Made by a program: the position numbers and the translations under genes. 30,670 nucleotides of DNA. Origin: UBA9630 sp043725085. Its GTDB lineage: Bacteria; Patescibacteriota; Minisyncoccia; Moranbacterales; UBA2206. Below the pieces are notes generated by a model. That model was not told where the DNA came from. It did no database searches and saw only the letters and a list, made by a program, of their open reading frames with translations. This document shows positions 23,362 to 30,670 of this stretch, piece after piece; positions within the stretch are counted from its first letter, which is position 1; each line of letters begins with the position of its first letter. The stretch is taken from assembly GCA_043725085.1 (NCBI GenBank), contig JAYSLY010000039.1, positions 1-30,670 on the forward strand, read 5' to 3'.

Positions 23362-24402
23362 CTAGCCGCTAATTTTCATTTTCCCGCTCACAATTTTTTC
23401 CTTATCTCGCGCAATACGCGCCACTTCCCGCTCCGAGAGAACATAGTCCAAATATTCGCTCTTTTTGGCTTTTTTGTGGATCTTACTCGAGATAAAAAAC
23501 GTGCAAATGTTTTTCGGATCAATCTTTTGCGCTCGAGCATAATCCGTTTTGATTTTTTCGATTATTTCGTCTTCCCTGTTCGCATCTTTTTCCCCAAGTT
23601 CAATGATTTTCTCAAAACCTAAGTCAAAAAATATTTTTTCTAAATTTTGTTCTGTTGTCACTTTCATTAAGTGTTCTTTTATTTTTTCACTCATTCCAAA
23701 ATCAACAATTGCCACGGAAAACTTTTTGAGATCGTCCAAACTTTCAATAATCTTGGCATAATCATTTTGGTCGGTTAGCGCCGCTACCGGACATGCCACC
23801 ACGCATTCTCCGCAAAACCCGCAGTCCAAAACTTTTTCGTACGCAGTGCCCACAACGACATCTCCCGCGCGATGATTGAAGCCAAACTTTTTTTCCGGAC
23901 AAATGTTTATGCACCGACGACATTCCACGCAAAATTCGCTGTTGCGAGAAATGCACGGGTTCTCGTTTTCCACTACCACGCGCGACCAATTGTCCCGCAA
24001 AAGTGCCTGCTCTTCGCGATTAGTCATCTCACCACGCCTTGGCACAAAGTGAAAATTTTCGATTCCATATTCCTGGGCTAGTTTTTGCAAATCACACATA
24101 CGATTTTTCTTGCAAGTGGCGCATTTCCCCGCGTGATCCGCCCAAAGCAATTCCAAATTGATTCGCCGGGATTTGGAAATTTTTTCATTTTCGCTCACGA
24201 GATCCATATCCTTTTGCACTTTGGTATTACAAGAAGTGATAAGGCGCCCGGCACATTCCACCACGCAAATTCGACATAGTCCAACGTGTGAATATTTTGC
24301 TCCGCAAAGCGTGGGAATTTTTATCCCTTCGCGCATGCAAACTTGGAAGATAGTTTCTCCGGCTTTTGCGGCGTATTTTTTGTTATTGATTTTGATTTGC
24401 AT
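23362..24402 (-). CDS. hoxU: HoxU/NuoG-like iron-sulfur subunit
   Basis: The 346-aa subunit wires diaphorase to hydrogenase. The N-terminal [2Fe-2S] ferredoxin domain has CGAKYSHVGLCRICVVEC and a later cysteine (ITSC). A NuoG-type segment follows (DHAGKCATCKKNRMCDL) with His-Cys3 ligation, then two [4Fe-4S] motifs (CVECRRCINICP and CGFCGECVVACP). About 130 residues after the clusters (from KIIESLDDLKK) vaguely recall the start of the [FeFe] hydrogenase H-domain (LGFEKIIELGEKDANRE), but the H-cluster cysteine motifs are absent. It starts 3 bases after hoxF. HoxU proteins are normally about 240 aa, so the C-terminal extension is notable. Confidence 0.88.
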   Translation of the reverse strand: MQIKINNKKYAAKAGETIFQVCMREGIKIPTLCGAKYSHVGLCRICVVECAGRLITSCNTKVQKDMDLVSENEKISKSRRINLELLWADHAGKCATCKKNRMCDLQKLAQEYGIENFHFVPRRGEMTNREEQALLRDNWSRVVVENENPCISRNSEFCVECRRCINICPEKKFGFNHRAGDVVVGTAYEKVLDCGFCGECVVACPVAALTDQNDYAKIIESLDDLKKFSVAIVDFGMSEKIKEHLMKVTTEQNLEKIFFDLGFEKIIELGEKDANREDEIIEKIKTDYARAQKIDPKNICTFFISSKIHKKAKKSEYLDYVLSEREVARIARDKEKIVSGKMKISG

Positions 24403-24405
24403 AAT

Positions 24406-25602
24406 TTATTTCAAAATTTCCAGTTTTTCCACTGCGTCACGCACTGCCACGGCGGCAAATTTTCCCAGAGGGCAAAAGGTCGTGTTTTCCAGTGTCCATA
24501 AGATATCCTCGATTGCTATCTTATCCCGCTCGGCTATCTCGCCATCCTCCAGACGCTCCATGATTTCATTGAGACGAAAAGTCCCCTCGCGACATGGCAC
24601 ACACTTTCCGCATGATTCCCGCCGGAAAAATCCCGTCCAGGATAACAACAGTTCATAAATATTGGCGGTTTTGTCTACTACTAGGATCGCGCCTGATCCC
24701 GGTACGAGTGTGTTTAATTCTTTTTTAAGATACAGCTTTCCCGCAGCTCCTCCCACTTGCGCAAACCAAAATTCCTTGCCATTTTGCATTCCTCCGCCCA
24801 ATTCTTCAATAGCCTTTTTTATCGTGATATCCGCCTTTGCTTCAAACACGCCCCGATTTTTGACAGCACCGCCAAGTACAAAGAGTTTTGTGGCGCATTT
24901 CGCATATTTTTTTCCACCCATTAGCACGATCCACGGAATATTGGCAATTGTTTGGGCATTATTCACTACTGTTGGTTTTCCAAATAAACCCGCTTCGGTT
25001 GGATATGGTGGACGTATTTTCGGCTCGCCGCGATTACCTTCCATGGAACTGATGAGGGCTGTTTCTTCTCCGCAAATATATGCTCCCGCGCCGGAAAAAA
25101 TTTCAATCTCCAATGCATATTTTGAACCTAGGATTTTTTGGCCTAAAAATTTATGCTCTTTTGCCTGTTCAATCGCTCGCTCCAAAATTTCGCGTGCTTT
25201 TTCATAGCGACCGTTGAGATAGATATAGGCGACTTTCGCGCCAATCGTGAGCGCGGAAATGATTATCCCCTCCAAAAGCAAGTGCGGATTATTTTGGGCA
25301 ATCATCCGATCTTTATACACCCCCGGCTCAGATTCGTCCAGATTACAAATAAAATATTTTTCGCGTGCTTTTTGCGCTATTACCATTTCCCATTTTGCAC
25401 CGGTAGAAAACCCTGCTCCGCCCCTGCCCAAAAGCCCTGATAGTTTCACTTCTTCCAAAACACTTTTCGGATCGGCTTTTTCAATGAAAACTTTCAGCGC
25501 GCCATATCCTCCCACATCCAGATAGTCCTCAATTTTTAGAGGATCAATCTTGCCCCAATGTTCGGTTATGATTTTTGTATTTTCTAGTTTTGTCATTCGC
25601 AT
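24406..25602 (-). CDS. hoxF: HoxF/NuoF-like NAD(H)- and FMN-binding subunit
   Basis: This 398-aa flavoprotein exchanges electrons with NAD(H). The FMN site has GLLGRGGAGFSTG (about 55-67), followed by NLDESEPG, the GAGAYICGEETAL motif, EGNRGEPKIRPPYP and VNNAQTIANIP. The [4Fe-4S] ligands are SCGKCVPCREG and FCPLG near the C-terminus. The length matches a NuoF core without the N-terminal thioredoxin or C-terminal ferredoxin extensions of HndC-type subunits. The gene follows hoxE by 25 bases and precedes hoxU by 3. The exact start (MRMTKLE or MTKLE) is uncertain by two residues. Confidence 0.95.
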   Translation of the reverse strand: MRMTKLENTKIITEHWGKIDPLKIEDYLDVGGYGALKVFIEKADPKSVLEEVKLSGLLGRGGAGFSTGAKWEMVIAQKAREKYFICNLDESEPGVYKDRMIAQNNPHLLLEGIIISALTIGAKVAYIYLNGRYEKAREILERAIEQAKEHKFLGQKILGSKYALEIEIFSGAGAYICGEETALISSMEGNRGEPKIRPPYPTEAGLFGKPTVVNNAQTIANIPWIVLMGGKKYAKCATKLFVLGGAVKNRGVFEAKADITIKKAIEELGGGMQNGKEFWFAQVGGAAGKLYLKKELNTLVPGSGAILVVDKTANIYELLLSWTGFFRRESCGKCVPCREGTFRLNEIMERLEDGEIAERDKIAIEDILWTLENTTFCPLGKFAAVAVRDAVEKLEILK

Positions 25603-25627
25603 TTCATTTGCATCATTTGTATTACTC

Positions 25628-26080
25628 CTAAGCCCATTCCCCCAAAATCTTATGCACTCCGCTCTCTGTCACTCGCTCATAGACTTTTCCATTCACAACA
25701 ACAATCGGTCCCTCGCCGCATCGCCCCAAACAGCTGATTCTTTCCAATCTTACTCTTGGATTATTTTCATCACCAGATTTAATTCGAAAATAATTTTCAA
25801 TTTCACGGATAATCCCAAGCGAGGAATTCAAGATACAATCCGCACCCGAGCAAACTCCAATCATCAAGTTGGCCGGCTTTTTGGTTTCAATAAAATCATA
25901 AAAACTGGCAACTTCATAAACCTTAGCCAATGGCAATTCAAAATAATCGGCGATTTTTTGCGCGTCTTTTTCGCAGATATACCCAAAATCGGCACTAACT
26001 CTTTTTAGCGCCAAAAGTAAATTAGTCTTTTCCGGATCAAACTCAAGTAAAATTTTTTCCACTGTTACACTTTTTTGCAT
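25628..26080 (-). CDS. hoxE: HoxE/NuoE-like [2Fe-2S] subunit
   Basis: The protein is 150 aa. An N-terminal helical bundle (ICEKDAQKIADYFELPLAKVYEVASFYDF) is followed by a thioredoxin-like [2Fe-2S] domain with CSGADC and CLGRCGEGP ligands. It transfers electrons with the flavoprotein HoxF. The start was moved from 26107 to 26080 (MQKSVTVEKIL) because family similarity begins there and a perfect -10 box at 26087-26092 would leave the upstream extension untranscribed. It is the first gene of a tight hoxE-hoxF-hoxU operon. Confidence 0.92.
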   Translation of the reverse strand: MQKSVTVEKILLEFDPEKTNLLLALKRVSADFGYICEKDAQKIADYFELPLAKVYEVASFYDFIETKKPANLMIGVCSGADCILNSSLGIIREIENYFRIKSGDENNPRVRLERISCLGRCGEGPIVVVNGKVYERVTESGVHKILGEWA

Positions 26081-26086
26081 ATTTCC

Positions 26087-26092
26087 ATTATA
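26087..26092 (-). promoter_or_regulatory. Perfect -10 box for hoxEFU, leaderless start
   Basis: TATAAT ends 6 bases before the ATG, so transcription should start at or next to the start codon. The -35 region (TTCAGT, 26110-26115) is weak and overlaps the terminator hairpin. Confidence 0.6.
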
Positions 26093-26104
26093 CCACCTAA
26101 AAAA

Positions 26105-26137
26105 CAAAAACTGAAACTATAGTCTCAGTTTTTAAAT
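26105..26137. terminator. Bidirectional hairpin between fba and hoxE
   Basis: AAAAACTGA and TCAGTTTTT form a 9-bp stem around a short inner ACT/AGT pairing. It is A-flanked on one side and T-flanked on the other, and it ends transcripts in the gap after the fba stop. Confidence 0.6.
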
Positions 26138-26164
26138 TAAAGCAACCGCATATACTCTCTGAAG

Positions 26165-27064
26165 TTATATGTCACATAACTTATCCGTAACACAAGCTTT
26201 GCCAGCCCCGCCGAACAACCTGATTTTTTTCTTGACGCTTTCCTTTACCGCGTCTCTTGCTTGACCCAAAACGTCTCGCAGATCAAAACCCGGGTCTCTG
26301 TTCCCATGAAAAACACTGCTCAGCGCGTTCATGAATGCTACGCGTGTGTTAGTATCGATATTAAAACAGTTCACTCCGCGCTTGATTGCTTCAGTTGCCT
26401 TGCCATCTTCCCAATCAGAAGCTCCATGCAAAATAATTGGAATATCTATCAGACTCTTGATTTTATCCAGACGCTCCCAGTCCGGAGTTTCTCTTTCCCT
26501 AAAAAACCCATGCGCATTACCGATTGCCACGGCCAACGCGTCAATTCCCGTATTTTCTACAAAATATTTTGCCTGCTGCGGATTGGTCATATATTCATCC
26601 CAATTCACCTCCCCCATCTTAAGCTCGCTCAGATATGGAACATTTCCCAATTCTCCTTGCACGTCAATGCCTTTTTCATGGCAGAAGTCCACCACTTTTT
26701 TTGTTATTTCGATATTATCCTCGATTTTCTTTCTTGAACCATCATACATCACAGAGGTAAAGCCAATATTAGCTACTCGTTGGATAATTTCAAAACTATG
26801 CCCATGGTCAAGATGAATTCCAATGGGGATTTCCGGCGCATAGAACTCAGCATCGTTTTTAATCAAATGAAACACCCCTCTTCCCCCGGCATACTCAAGC
26901 GTTTTTTCGGAAACTTGGATGATTACCGGGGAATGCATTTCTTTTGCCGCATCCACAATCGCCCGCGTTGTTTCCAAATTCACCGTGTTAAAAGCCCCCA
27001 CAGCATATCCGCCTTCCTTGGCTTTGGTCAAGATTTCTTTGACTGATGTAATCATGTGAGTCAC
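26165..27064 (-). CDS. fba: Class II fructose-bisphosphate aldolase
   Basis: This zinc-dependent aldolase splits fructose-1,6-bisphosphate into GAP and DHAP. The protein is 299 aa. It has GAFNTVNLE, the zinc-binding HLDHGHS, SVMYDGS, ELGNV, AIGNAHG, ILHGASD and NIDTNTR, all class II signatures in order. A second ATG three codons later (27055) is equally plausible. It follows tpi in the same direction with a palindromic repeat between them, and a terminator-like hairpin follows the gene. Together with tpi and gap it forms the dispersed lower glycolytic set of this segment. Confidence 0.96.
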   Translation of the reverse strand: MTHMITSVKEILTKAKEGGYAVGAFNTVNLETTRAIVDAAKEMHSPVIIQVSEKTLEYAGGRGVFHLIKNDAEFYAPEIPIGIHLDHGHSFEIIQRVANIGFTSVMYDGSRKKIEDNIEITKKVVDFCHEKGIDVQGELGNVPYLSELKMGEVNWDEYMTNPQQAKYFVENTGIDALAVAIGNAHGFFRERETPDWERLDKIKSLIDIPIILHGASDWEDGKATEAIKRGVNCFNIDTNTRVAFMNALSSVFHGNRDPGFDLRDVLGQARDAVKESVKKKIRLFGGAGKACVTDKLCDI

Positions 27065-27076
27065 TAATTTTACGCA

Positions 27077-27163
27077 TATTTAGCACAAATTTACGCAAAC
27101 ACACAAATTAAATCTGTGTCTTTGTGTCTAATTTGTCTTAATCTGCGTTAAATTTGTTTAATT
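27077..27163. repeat. Imperfect palindromic repeat, copy 2
   Basis: The sequence matches 11395-11482 closely, with the same ordered blocks ACACACAAATTA, AATCTGTGT, TTTGTGT, TAATTTGTCT and AATCTGCGTT. It reaches the tpi stop and sits directly before fba. Its arms ACAAATTTACGCA and TGCGTTAAATTTGT are complementary except for one extra base. Confidence 0.65.
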
Positions 27164-27919
27164 GTTTATTATCTTACAAATCTTCAAAAACTCTCTCGGT
27201 GTAAGCGCTTCCCTGCCAATCAGCGCGCCTTCCATCTTACTATCAACACAAACTTGCTTTACGCTCGACACACTGACAGATCCGCCATAAATTATCCGCA
27301 TCTTCTCAACATATTTTTTCGGAAAACTCTGCGAAAGAATTTTTTGGATTAGAACTTTTGCTTCCATAATTTCATTTGCTGTCGGCACAGAGTCGCTTCC
27401 TACGGCCCAAACCGGCTCATAAGCGACAACTACTTTTTCCAATTTTCCCGCACCAACTCCCAAGAATGCCTCTTTGACTTGCCTCGTGATAACGTGCATC
27501 GTCTGGCCCGCTTGTCGCTCAGCTTTTGTCTCTCCCACGCAAATTATCGGCATGAGACCATTTTTGAGACTACTTAAAACTTTTTGGTTGATTGTTTGGT
27601 TATTTTCTCCAAAATATTTGCGCCGCTCGCTGTGTCCAATAATCACATATTCACAACCGAAATTTTTCAACATCAGTGGTGAAATTTCTCCTGTGTATGA
27701 CCCCTTGTCTTCCCAAAAACAGTTCTGACCGCCAATAGCCACTTTTTTACCTAACGTTTTTCCAAAACTTTCCAAATGAACCGCCGGTGGACAAAGCACA
27801 ATTTCCGCGTTATTTATTTTTTTTCCATTCAATTCTTTTTTAAATGACGTTAAATATTGTTTTCGTTCTATAGGAGAGATTAAATTCAGCTTTAAATTTC
27901 CAATGATAATTTTTTGCAT
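27158..27919 (-). CDS. tpiA: Triosephosphate isomerase
   Basis: The protein is 253 aa and interconverts DHAP and GAP. The N-terminal lysine motif is GNLKLNL rather than the usual GNWKMN, but Asn and Lys are kept. GGQNCFWEDKGSYTGEIS, the catalytic histidine in IGHSERR, the catalytic glutamate in AYEPVWAVG, and the phosphate-gripping YGGSV are all present. Its start lies one base after the DedA-gene stop, indicating coupled expression. fba follows downstream. Confidence 0.96.
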   Translation of the reverse strand: MQKIIIGNLKLNLISPIERKQYLTSFKKELNGKKINNAEIVLCPPAVHLESFGKTLGKKVAIGGQNCFWEDKGSYTGEISPLMLKNFGCEYVIIGHSERRKYFGENNQTINQKVLSSLKNGLMPIICVGETKAERQAGQTMHVITRQVKEAFLGVGAGKLEKVVVAYEPVWAVGSDSVPTANEIMEAKVLIQKILSQSFPKKYVEKMRIIYGGSVSVSSVKQVCVDSKMEGALIGREALTPREFLKICKIINN

Positions 27920-27920
27920 A

Positions 27921-28550
27921 TTATTTGTGCTTAATATTCAAATGCCTCCTTACAAACCAAATCAATCCAATAATAGCCAATACACCGATCACCGCATCGA
28001 ATTTGTGAAAATAGCCTCCCAGCGTGTTCCAATTGTCCCCCATTTTTTTTCCGATATAGGCCAAGAGATAACAAAAGGGCAGAGAACCTAAAAAAGTATA
28101 GACAACGAATTTAGGAAAGTTCATGCGGGCAATTCCCGCCGGAAGAGAAATAAATGTTCGCACCACCGGAAGCATGCGCGAAAAAAATACCGCAAAATTC
28201 CCATATTTTAGAAAAAAATTATCAGCAATGTCCAGATCATGCCTGGTAACTAAAATATATTTTCCATATTTTTCCGCTGCTGGTCTTCCACCGTAATAAC
28301 CCACCCAATAGGCTAAAATCGAACCCAAAACACAACCAATTGATCCGGCTAAAGCTACGCCGATCAAACTGAATCTTCCCTGGGAAACAAGATAGCCGGA
28401 AAAAGGCATAATAATCTCCGAAGGAAGCGGAACGCACGCCGACTCAATCGCCATCATCAGAGCCACGCCGGAATATCCAAACATTGAGATACTGGCGATA
28501 ATAAAACTAGCCAAAACCGAAATTATTTTCTCAATCATACGTCCAATCAA
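27921..28550 (-). CDS. DedA family membrane protein
   Basis: The 209-aa protein belongs to the DedA/SNARE-associated family of lipid flippase-like membrane proteins. It has the family E(S/N)...P(L)PSE motif (AIESACVPLPSEIIMPFSGYL), GSILAYWVGYYGGR, FFSRMLPVVRTFISLPAG and several membrane segments. The conserved arginines and glutamate are present. The C-terminal segment from VIGVLAIIGLIWF is another span, with a basic tail. It is cotranscribed with tpi, with 1 base between the genes. Some DedA proteins move undecaprenyl phosphate, but which lipid this one handles is not visible. Confidence 0.93.
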   Translation of the reverse strand: MIGRMIEKIISVLASFIIASISMFGYSGVALMMAIESACVPLPSEIIMPFSGYLVSQGRFSLIGVALAGSIGCVLGSILAYWVGYYGGRPAAEKYGKYILVTRHDLDIADNFFLKYGNFAVFFSRMLPVVRTFISLPAGIARMNFPKFVVYTFLGSLPFCYLLAYIGKKMGDNWNTLGGYFHKFDAVIGVLAIIGLIWFVRRHLNIKHK

Positions 28551-28700
28551 TCACCAAACACCAAGATGCAAGAAACAAACAAATCACAATCATCAATTTT
28601 CAATAATCAAACTTTTAGATATTGAATTATTCTGCTTTGGAAATTATTTGTACCTTGTCACTTGTTTCTTGGTTTTTTTAAAAAAAATAATTGATACTCT

Positions 28701-29717
28701 TCAAATCCCCCTAAGATACTCCGCCGCATCTTCCGGACTAATTGTCACAATTTCAATTCCGGTTGAGATTTCAAATCCCGCCCACACATTCAGCTTGGGC
28801 AAAATTTCAATGTGCCAGTGATAATGCGGATAATCCTTTCCGTCGCAGGGCGAAGTATGCAAATAGAAATTAAAATCCGGATTATTCAAACCTTGATCTA
28901 ATTTTGCAATTGCTTTTTGCAAAGCTTCTCCCCCGGCCATTTTTTCCTCCTCCGTTGTCCTTTCAAAATAGGGCTTGTGTTTTTTGGGCATCACACACAT
29001 CTCAAAATTGGCACGCGCGGCAAAGGGACAAAAAACCACAAACTCCTCATTTTCAAACACAATTCTTTTTTGTTTCTCCTTTTCCCACTCCAGCATCGCG
29101 CAATAGACACAATGCTTATTCATCTGATAATATTTTTCCGCACCGTCCAATTCGGATTTCACATAGGGAGAAATCACGGGAATCGCCATCAGCTGCGAGT
29201 GTGGATGTGGAATCGATGCTCCGGCGGTTTTTCCGTGATTATGAAAAATGTCGATATAGTTGACCGACTTTTTATTCATCAGATCAATATAGCGCGACTG
29301 ATAGGCATCCAGCACCTCTGCTACCATAATCGGATCCATTTTTCCAATGTGATTTGAATGATCTCGTGTCACAATCACTTCGTGATATCCAATACTATCC
29401 ATCCAAAAATATGGCCCATCTTCCTTGTGATTTATCTGCCCCCCCGTTGGCCTGGAAAAGGCCGGGTACTTGTTGGAAAAAACTCGAAGACTCCAATCAT
29501 TGTCACCTGTGCCATAGAGCAAAACGTCTTTTTCTTGTCCCGATGCAATCGGATCGCAAAACAAACAATCTTGAGCAATAATTTGATGATCTTCGTCTGA
29601 TTCTTTTTTTGCAAACTCATCCGGCCGTCTCTCGCGAATTTTGGAAACCACCACCCAATCCCCCGTCACCAAATCCTGCCTGAGTTCACTTGTTTTTTTG
29701 TTTTTGTTCTCGCCCAC
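28701..29717 (-). CDS. galT: Galactose-1-phosphate uridylyltransferase
   Basis: This 338-aa HIT-superfamily enzyme transfers UMP between UDP-glucose and galactose-1-phosphate. The RQDLVTGDWVVVS start, zinc-ligand CLFC, and active-site NHGKTAGASIPHPHSQ with its catalytic histidine are typical, as is the HYHWHIEILP near the C-terminus. A second CVYC pair is present. A bacterial GalT is usually about 330-350 aa. It probably serves sugar-nucleotide supply for surface glycans; the neighbouring glycosyltransferase 22 bases upstream in transcription order supports that. Confidence 0.95.
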   Translation of the reverse strand: MGENKNKKTSELRQDLVTGDWVVVSKIRERRPDEFAKKESDEDHQIIAQDCLFCDPIASGQEKDVLLYGTGDNDWSLRVFSNKYPAFSRPTGGQINHKEDGPYFWMDSIGYHEVIVTRDHSNHIGKMDPIMVAEVLDAYQSRYIDLMNKKSVNYIDIFHNHGKTAGASIPHPHSQLMAIPVISPYVKSELDGAEKYYQMNKHCVYCAMLEWEKEKQKRIVFENEEFVVFCPFAARANFEMCVMPKKHKPYFERTTEEEKMAGGEALQKAIAKLDQGLNNPDFNFYLHTSPCDGKDYPHYHWHIEILPKLNVWAGFEISTGIEIVTISPEDAAEYLRGI

Positions 29718-29739
29718 TTTTTTTATTTTAAAGCTAAAT

Positions 29740-30501
29740 TTATTTTTTGATTTTATATTTTCCTGTCATCATTTTCCATTTAACCTCAAAAAGTTCTTTG
29801 AGTGTTGAAGAATATCCCCCAAGACCCGCCGCTCCCACCAAACTCAATCCCGCATCTTCCCAAATAACCGGCACCTGTGAAATAGTATATTTCATTTTTC
29901 TGGCGAGCATGAGCATTTCAAAATCCCCACCCCAACGATCAACTTGCATCAAGGGAATCAGATCCAACGTTGCCTTCTTCGAAAGAACTTTGAAGCCACA
30001 TTGAGTGTCCAAAATCCCCCGGAGACCCAGCATAAACTGGATGAGATAATTTCCCGCATCCCCCATCAATTCTTTCCATCTTGGTTGATGTTTTTTTATC
30101 TTTGAATCGTTCAAATCTCTCGAACCGATAATGATATCATCCCCTTTTTTCATCGCCTCCAAAAACCCATCCAAATTGGAAATTGCCGTTGCGCCATCCG
30201 CATCCGTCAGTAGTCGATATTCCCCGCTTGCTTTCATAAATCCCTCTCTAACCGAGTACCATTTGCCTCGATTCTCCTTGCGATCGATAACTTCCAGTCC
30301 GGAAATTAATGGTGCGAGATTCCTCACAAATTCAACTGTGTTGTCCTTCGATCCGTCACTTACAACGATAATCTCATAGGTCCAATTTTTATCTTTCGCA
30401 TATTTACCAATTTCTTCGATATTTCTTTTTAATTCATCGCCCTTTCTTCCTCCTTCGTTATAAGCTGGAATAACCACAGAGAGATATATTTTTTCACTCA
30501 T
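29740..30501 (-). CDS. GT2 glycosyltransferase, polyprenyl-phosphate type
   Basis: The 253-aa protein resembles dolichyl/undecaprenyl-phosphate glucosyl- or mannosyltransferases (ALG5/DPM-like). It has VVIPAYNEGG at the N-terminus, VSDGSKDNT, the DxD motif DADGA (about 98-102), GSRDL, GILDTQCGFKVLSKKA and a helical basic C-terminus without membrane spans. It would load a sugar from a nucleotide onto a lipid carrier at the membrane. The gene is followed directly by galT. The substrate is inferred only from family resemblance. Confidence 0.93.
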   Translation of the reverse strand: MSEKIYLSVVIPAYNEGGRKGDELKRNIEEIGKYAKDKNWTYEIIVVSDGSKDNTVEFVRNLAPLISGLEVIDRKENRGKWYSVREGFMKASGEYRLLTDADGATAISNLDGFLEAMKKGDDIIIGSRDLNDSKIKKHQPRWKELMGDAGNYLIQFMLGLRGILDTQCGFKVLSKKATLDLIPLMQVDRWGGDFEMLMLARKMKYTISQVPVIWEDAGLSLVGAAGLGGYSSTLKELFEVKWKMMTGKYKIKK

Positions 30502-30559
30502 GTTTTTTGAAAAATTATTATTTAACTTACTTTTCCCATTGTAGCACGAAAATTACAAA

Positions 30560-30650
30560 GACAAAACTCCCAGTCTTGTCCAATGCAAGATAAGACTGAA
30601 CGAGCCACCCATTCCAATGCAAAATGAGCCCGAAAGCCCATTTTGCAAGT
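30560..30650. repeat. Hairpin-rich intergenic end
   Basis: CAGTCTT...AAGACTG (about 30571-30598) and GCAAAATG...CATTTTGC (about 30618-30646) are two inverted repeats in a gene-free tail. No gene or known RNA is recognised, and the window ends here. Confidence 0.4.
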
Positions 30651-30670
30651 AGGTCAAGAGTCATTCATAA

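Noticed and set aside
23362..24402. [FeFe] hydrogenase
   Set aside because: The ferredoxin-like N-terminus matches, but the H-cluster cysteine motifs are absent, so it is a HoxU/NuoG-like electron-transfer subunit.

Overview
The window looks like a chromosomal segment of a Patescibacteria (Candidate Phyla Radiation) bacterium. This is an inference from gene content: a partial glycolytic set (gap, fba, tpi), a MurL-MurD2 type fusion, a diversity-generating retroelement (DGR) whose target protein resembles those common in this radiation, and many short palindromic intergenic repeats. TGA is used as a stop, for example at the end of avd, so the UGA-glycine code of some lineages does not apply.

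Layout. Positions 1-1530 carry two small genes of unknown or weakly assigned function behind a promoter and a hairpin leader. Positions 1541-5390 hold a complete dnaE (DNA polymerase III alpha) with a structured leader and terminators at both ends. A small hypothetical gene and tRNA-Ile(GAT) and tRNA-Ala(TGC) follow, all on the minus strand. Positions 6082-10338 hold a MurL-MurD fusion and an N-acyl-D-amino-acid deacylase relative, separated by a 151-bp MITE-like palindrome. From 10384 to 26080 almost everything is on the minus strand and centres on a cytoplasmic NAD-linked [NiFe] hydrogenase. In transcription order this is hoxE-, hoxF- and hoxU-like diaphorase genes, then a 4-kb insertion-like island, then hypC-hypD-hypE with a C-terminal-only hypF convergent on the plus strand. 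After these come the small subunit, a membrane-anchored matrixin-like protease, the large subunit, desulfoferrodoxin, a zinc-finger-less HypA, and GAPDH. The rest of the window (26165-30501) carries fba, tpi, a DedA protein, galT and a GT2 glycosyltransferase.

The island between hoxU and hypC (about 19346-23342) is the most interesting part. It holds an AAA/DUF4143 ATPase bracketed by 33-bp direct repeats and a recognisable DGR: a variable protein with a consensus promoter, a template repeat (TR), an Avd gene and a reverse transcriptase. Over 121 aligned bases TR and VR differ at 19 positions. All 19 are at adenines of the TR coding strand, which is the signature of mutagenic homing. Yet the reverse transcriptase carries an in-frame deletion that removes the GxxxSQ and YxDD catalytic region. 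The avd gene is inverted, overlaps both the RT start and the TR end, and contains a C11 tract. The locus therefore reads as a DGR that diversified its target and was later broken, unless an RT in trans or an assembly error explains it.

How the genes could work together. HoxEFU-like proteins would pass electrons between NAD(H) and a small subunit with cysteines for several Fe-S clusters, joined to a large subunit that already ends at the final ligand histidine and so needs no maturation protease. The maturation set is reduced: HypC, HypD and HypE are intact, HypF lacks its acylphosphatase, zinc-finger and YrdC parts, HypA lacks its zinc finger, and no HypB is present here. Desulfoferrodoxin would protect against superoxide, and the glycolytic enzymes would supply the NADH whose reoxidation to H2 is a plausible use of the enzyme.
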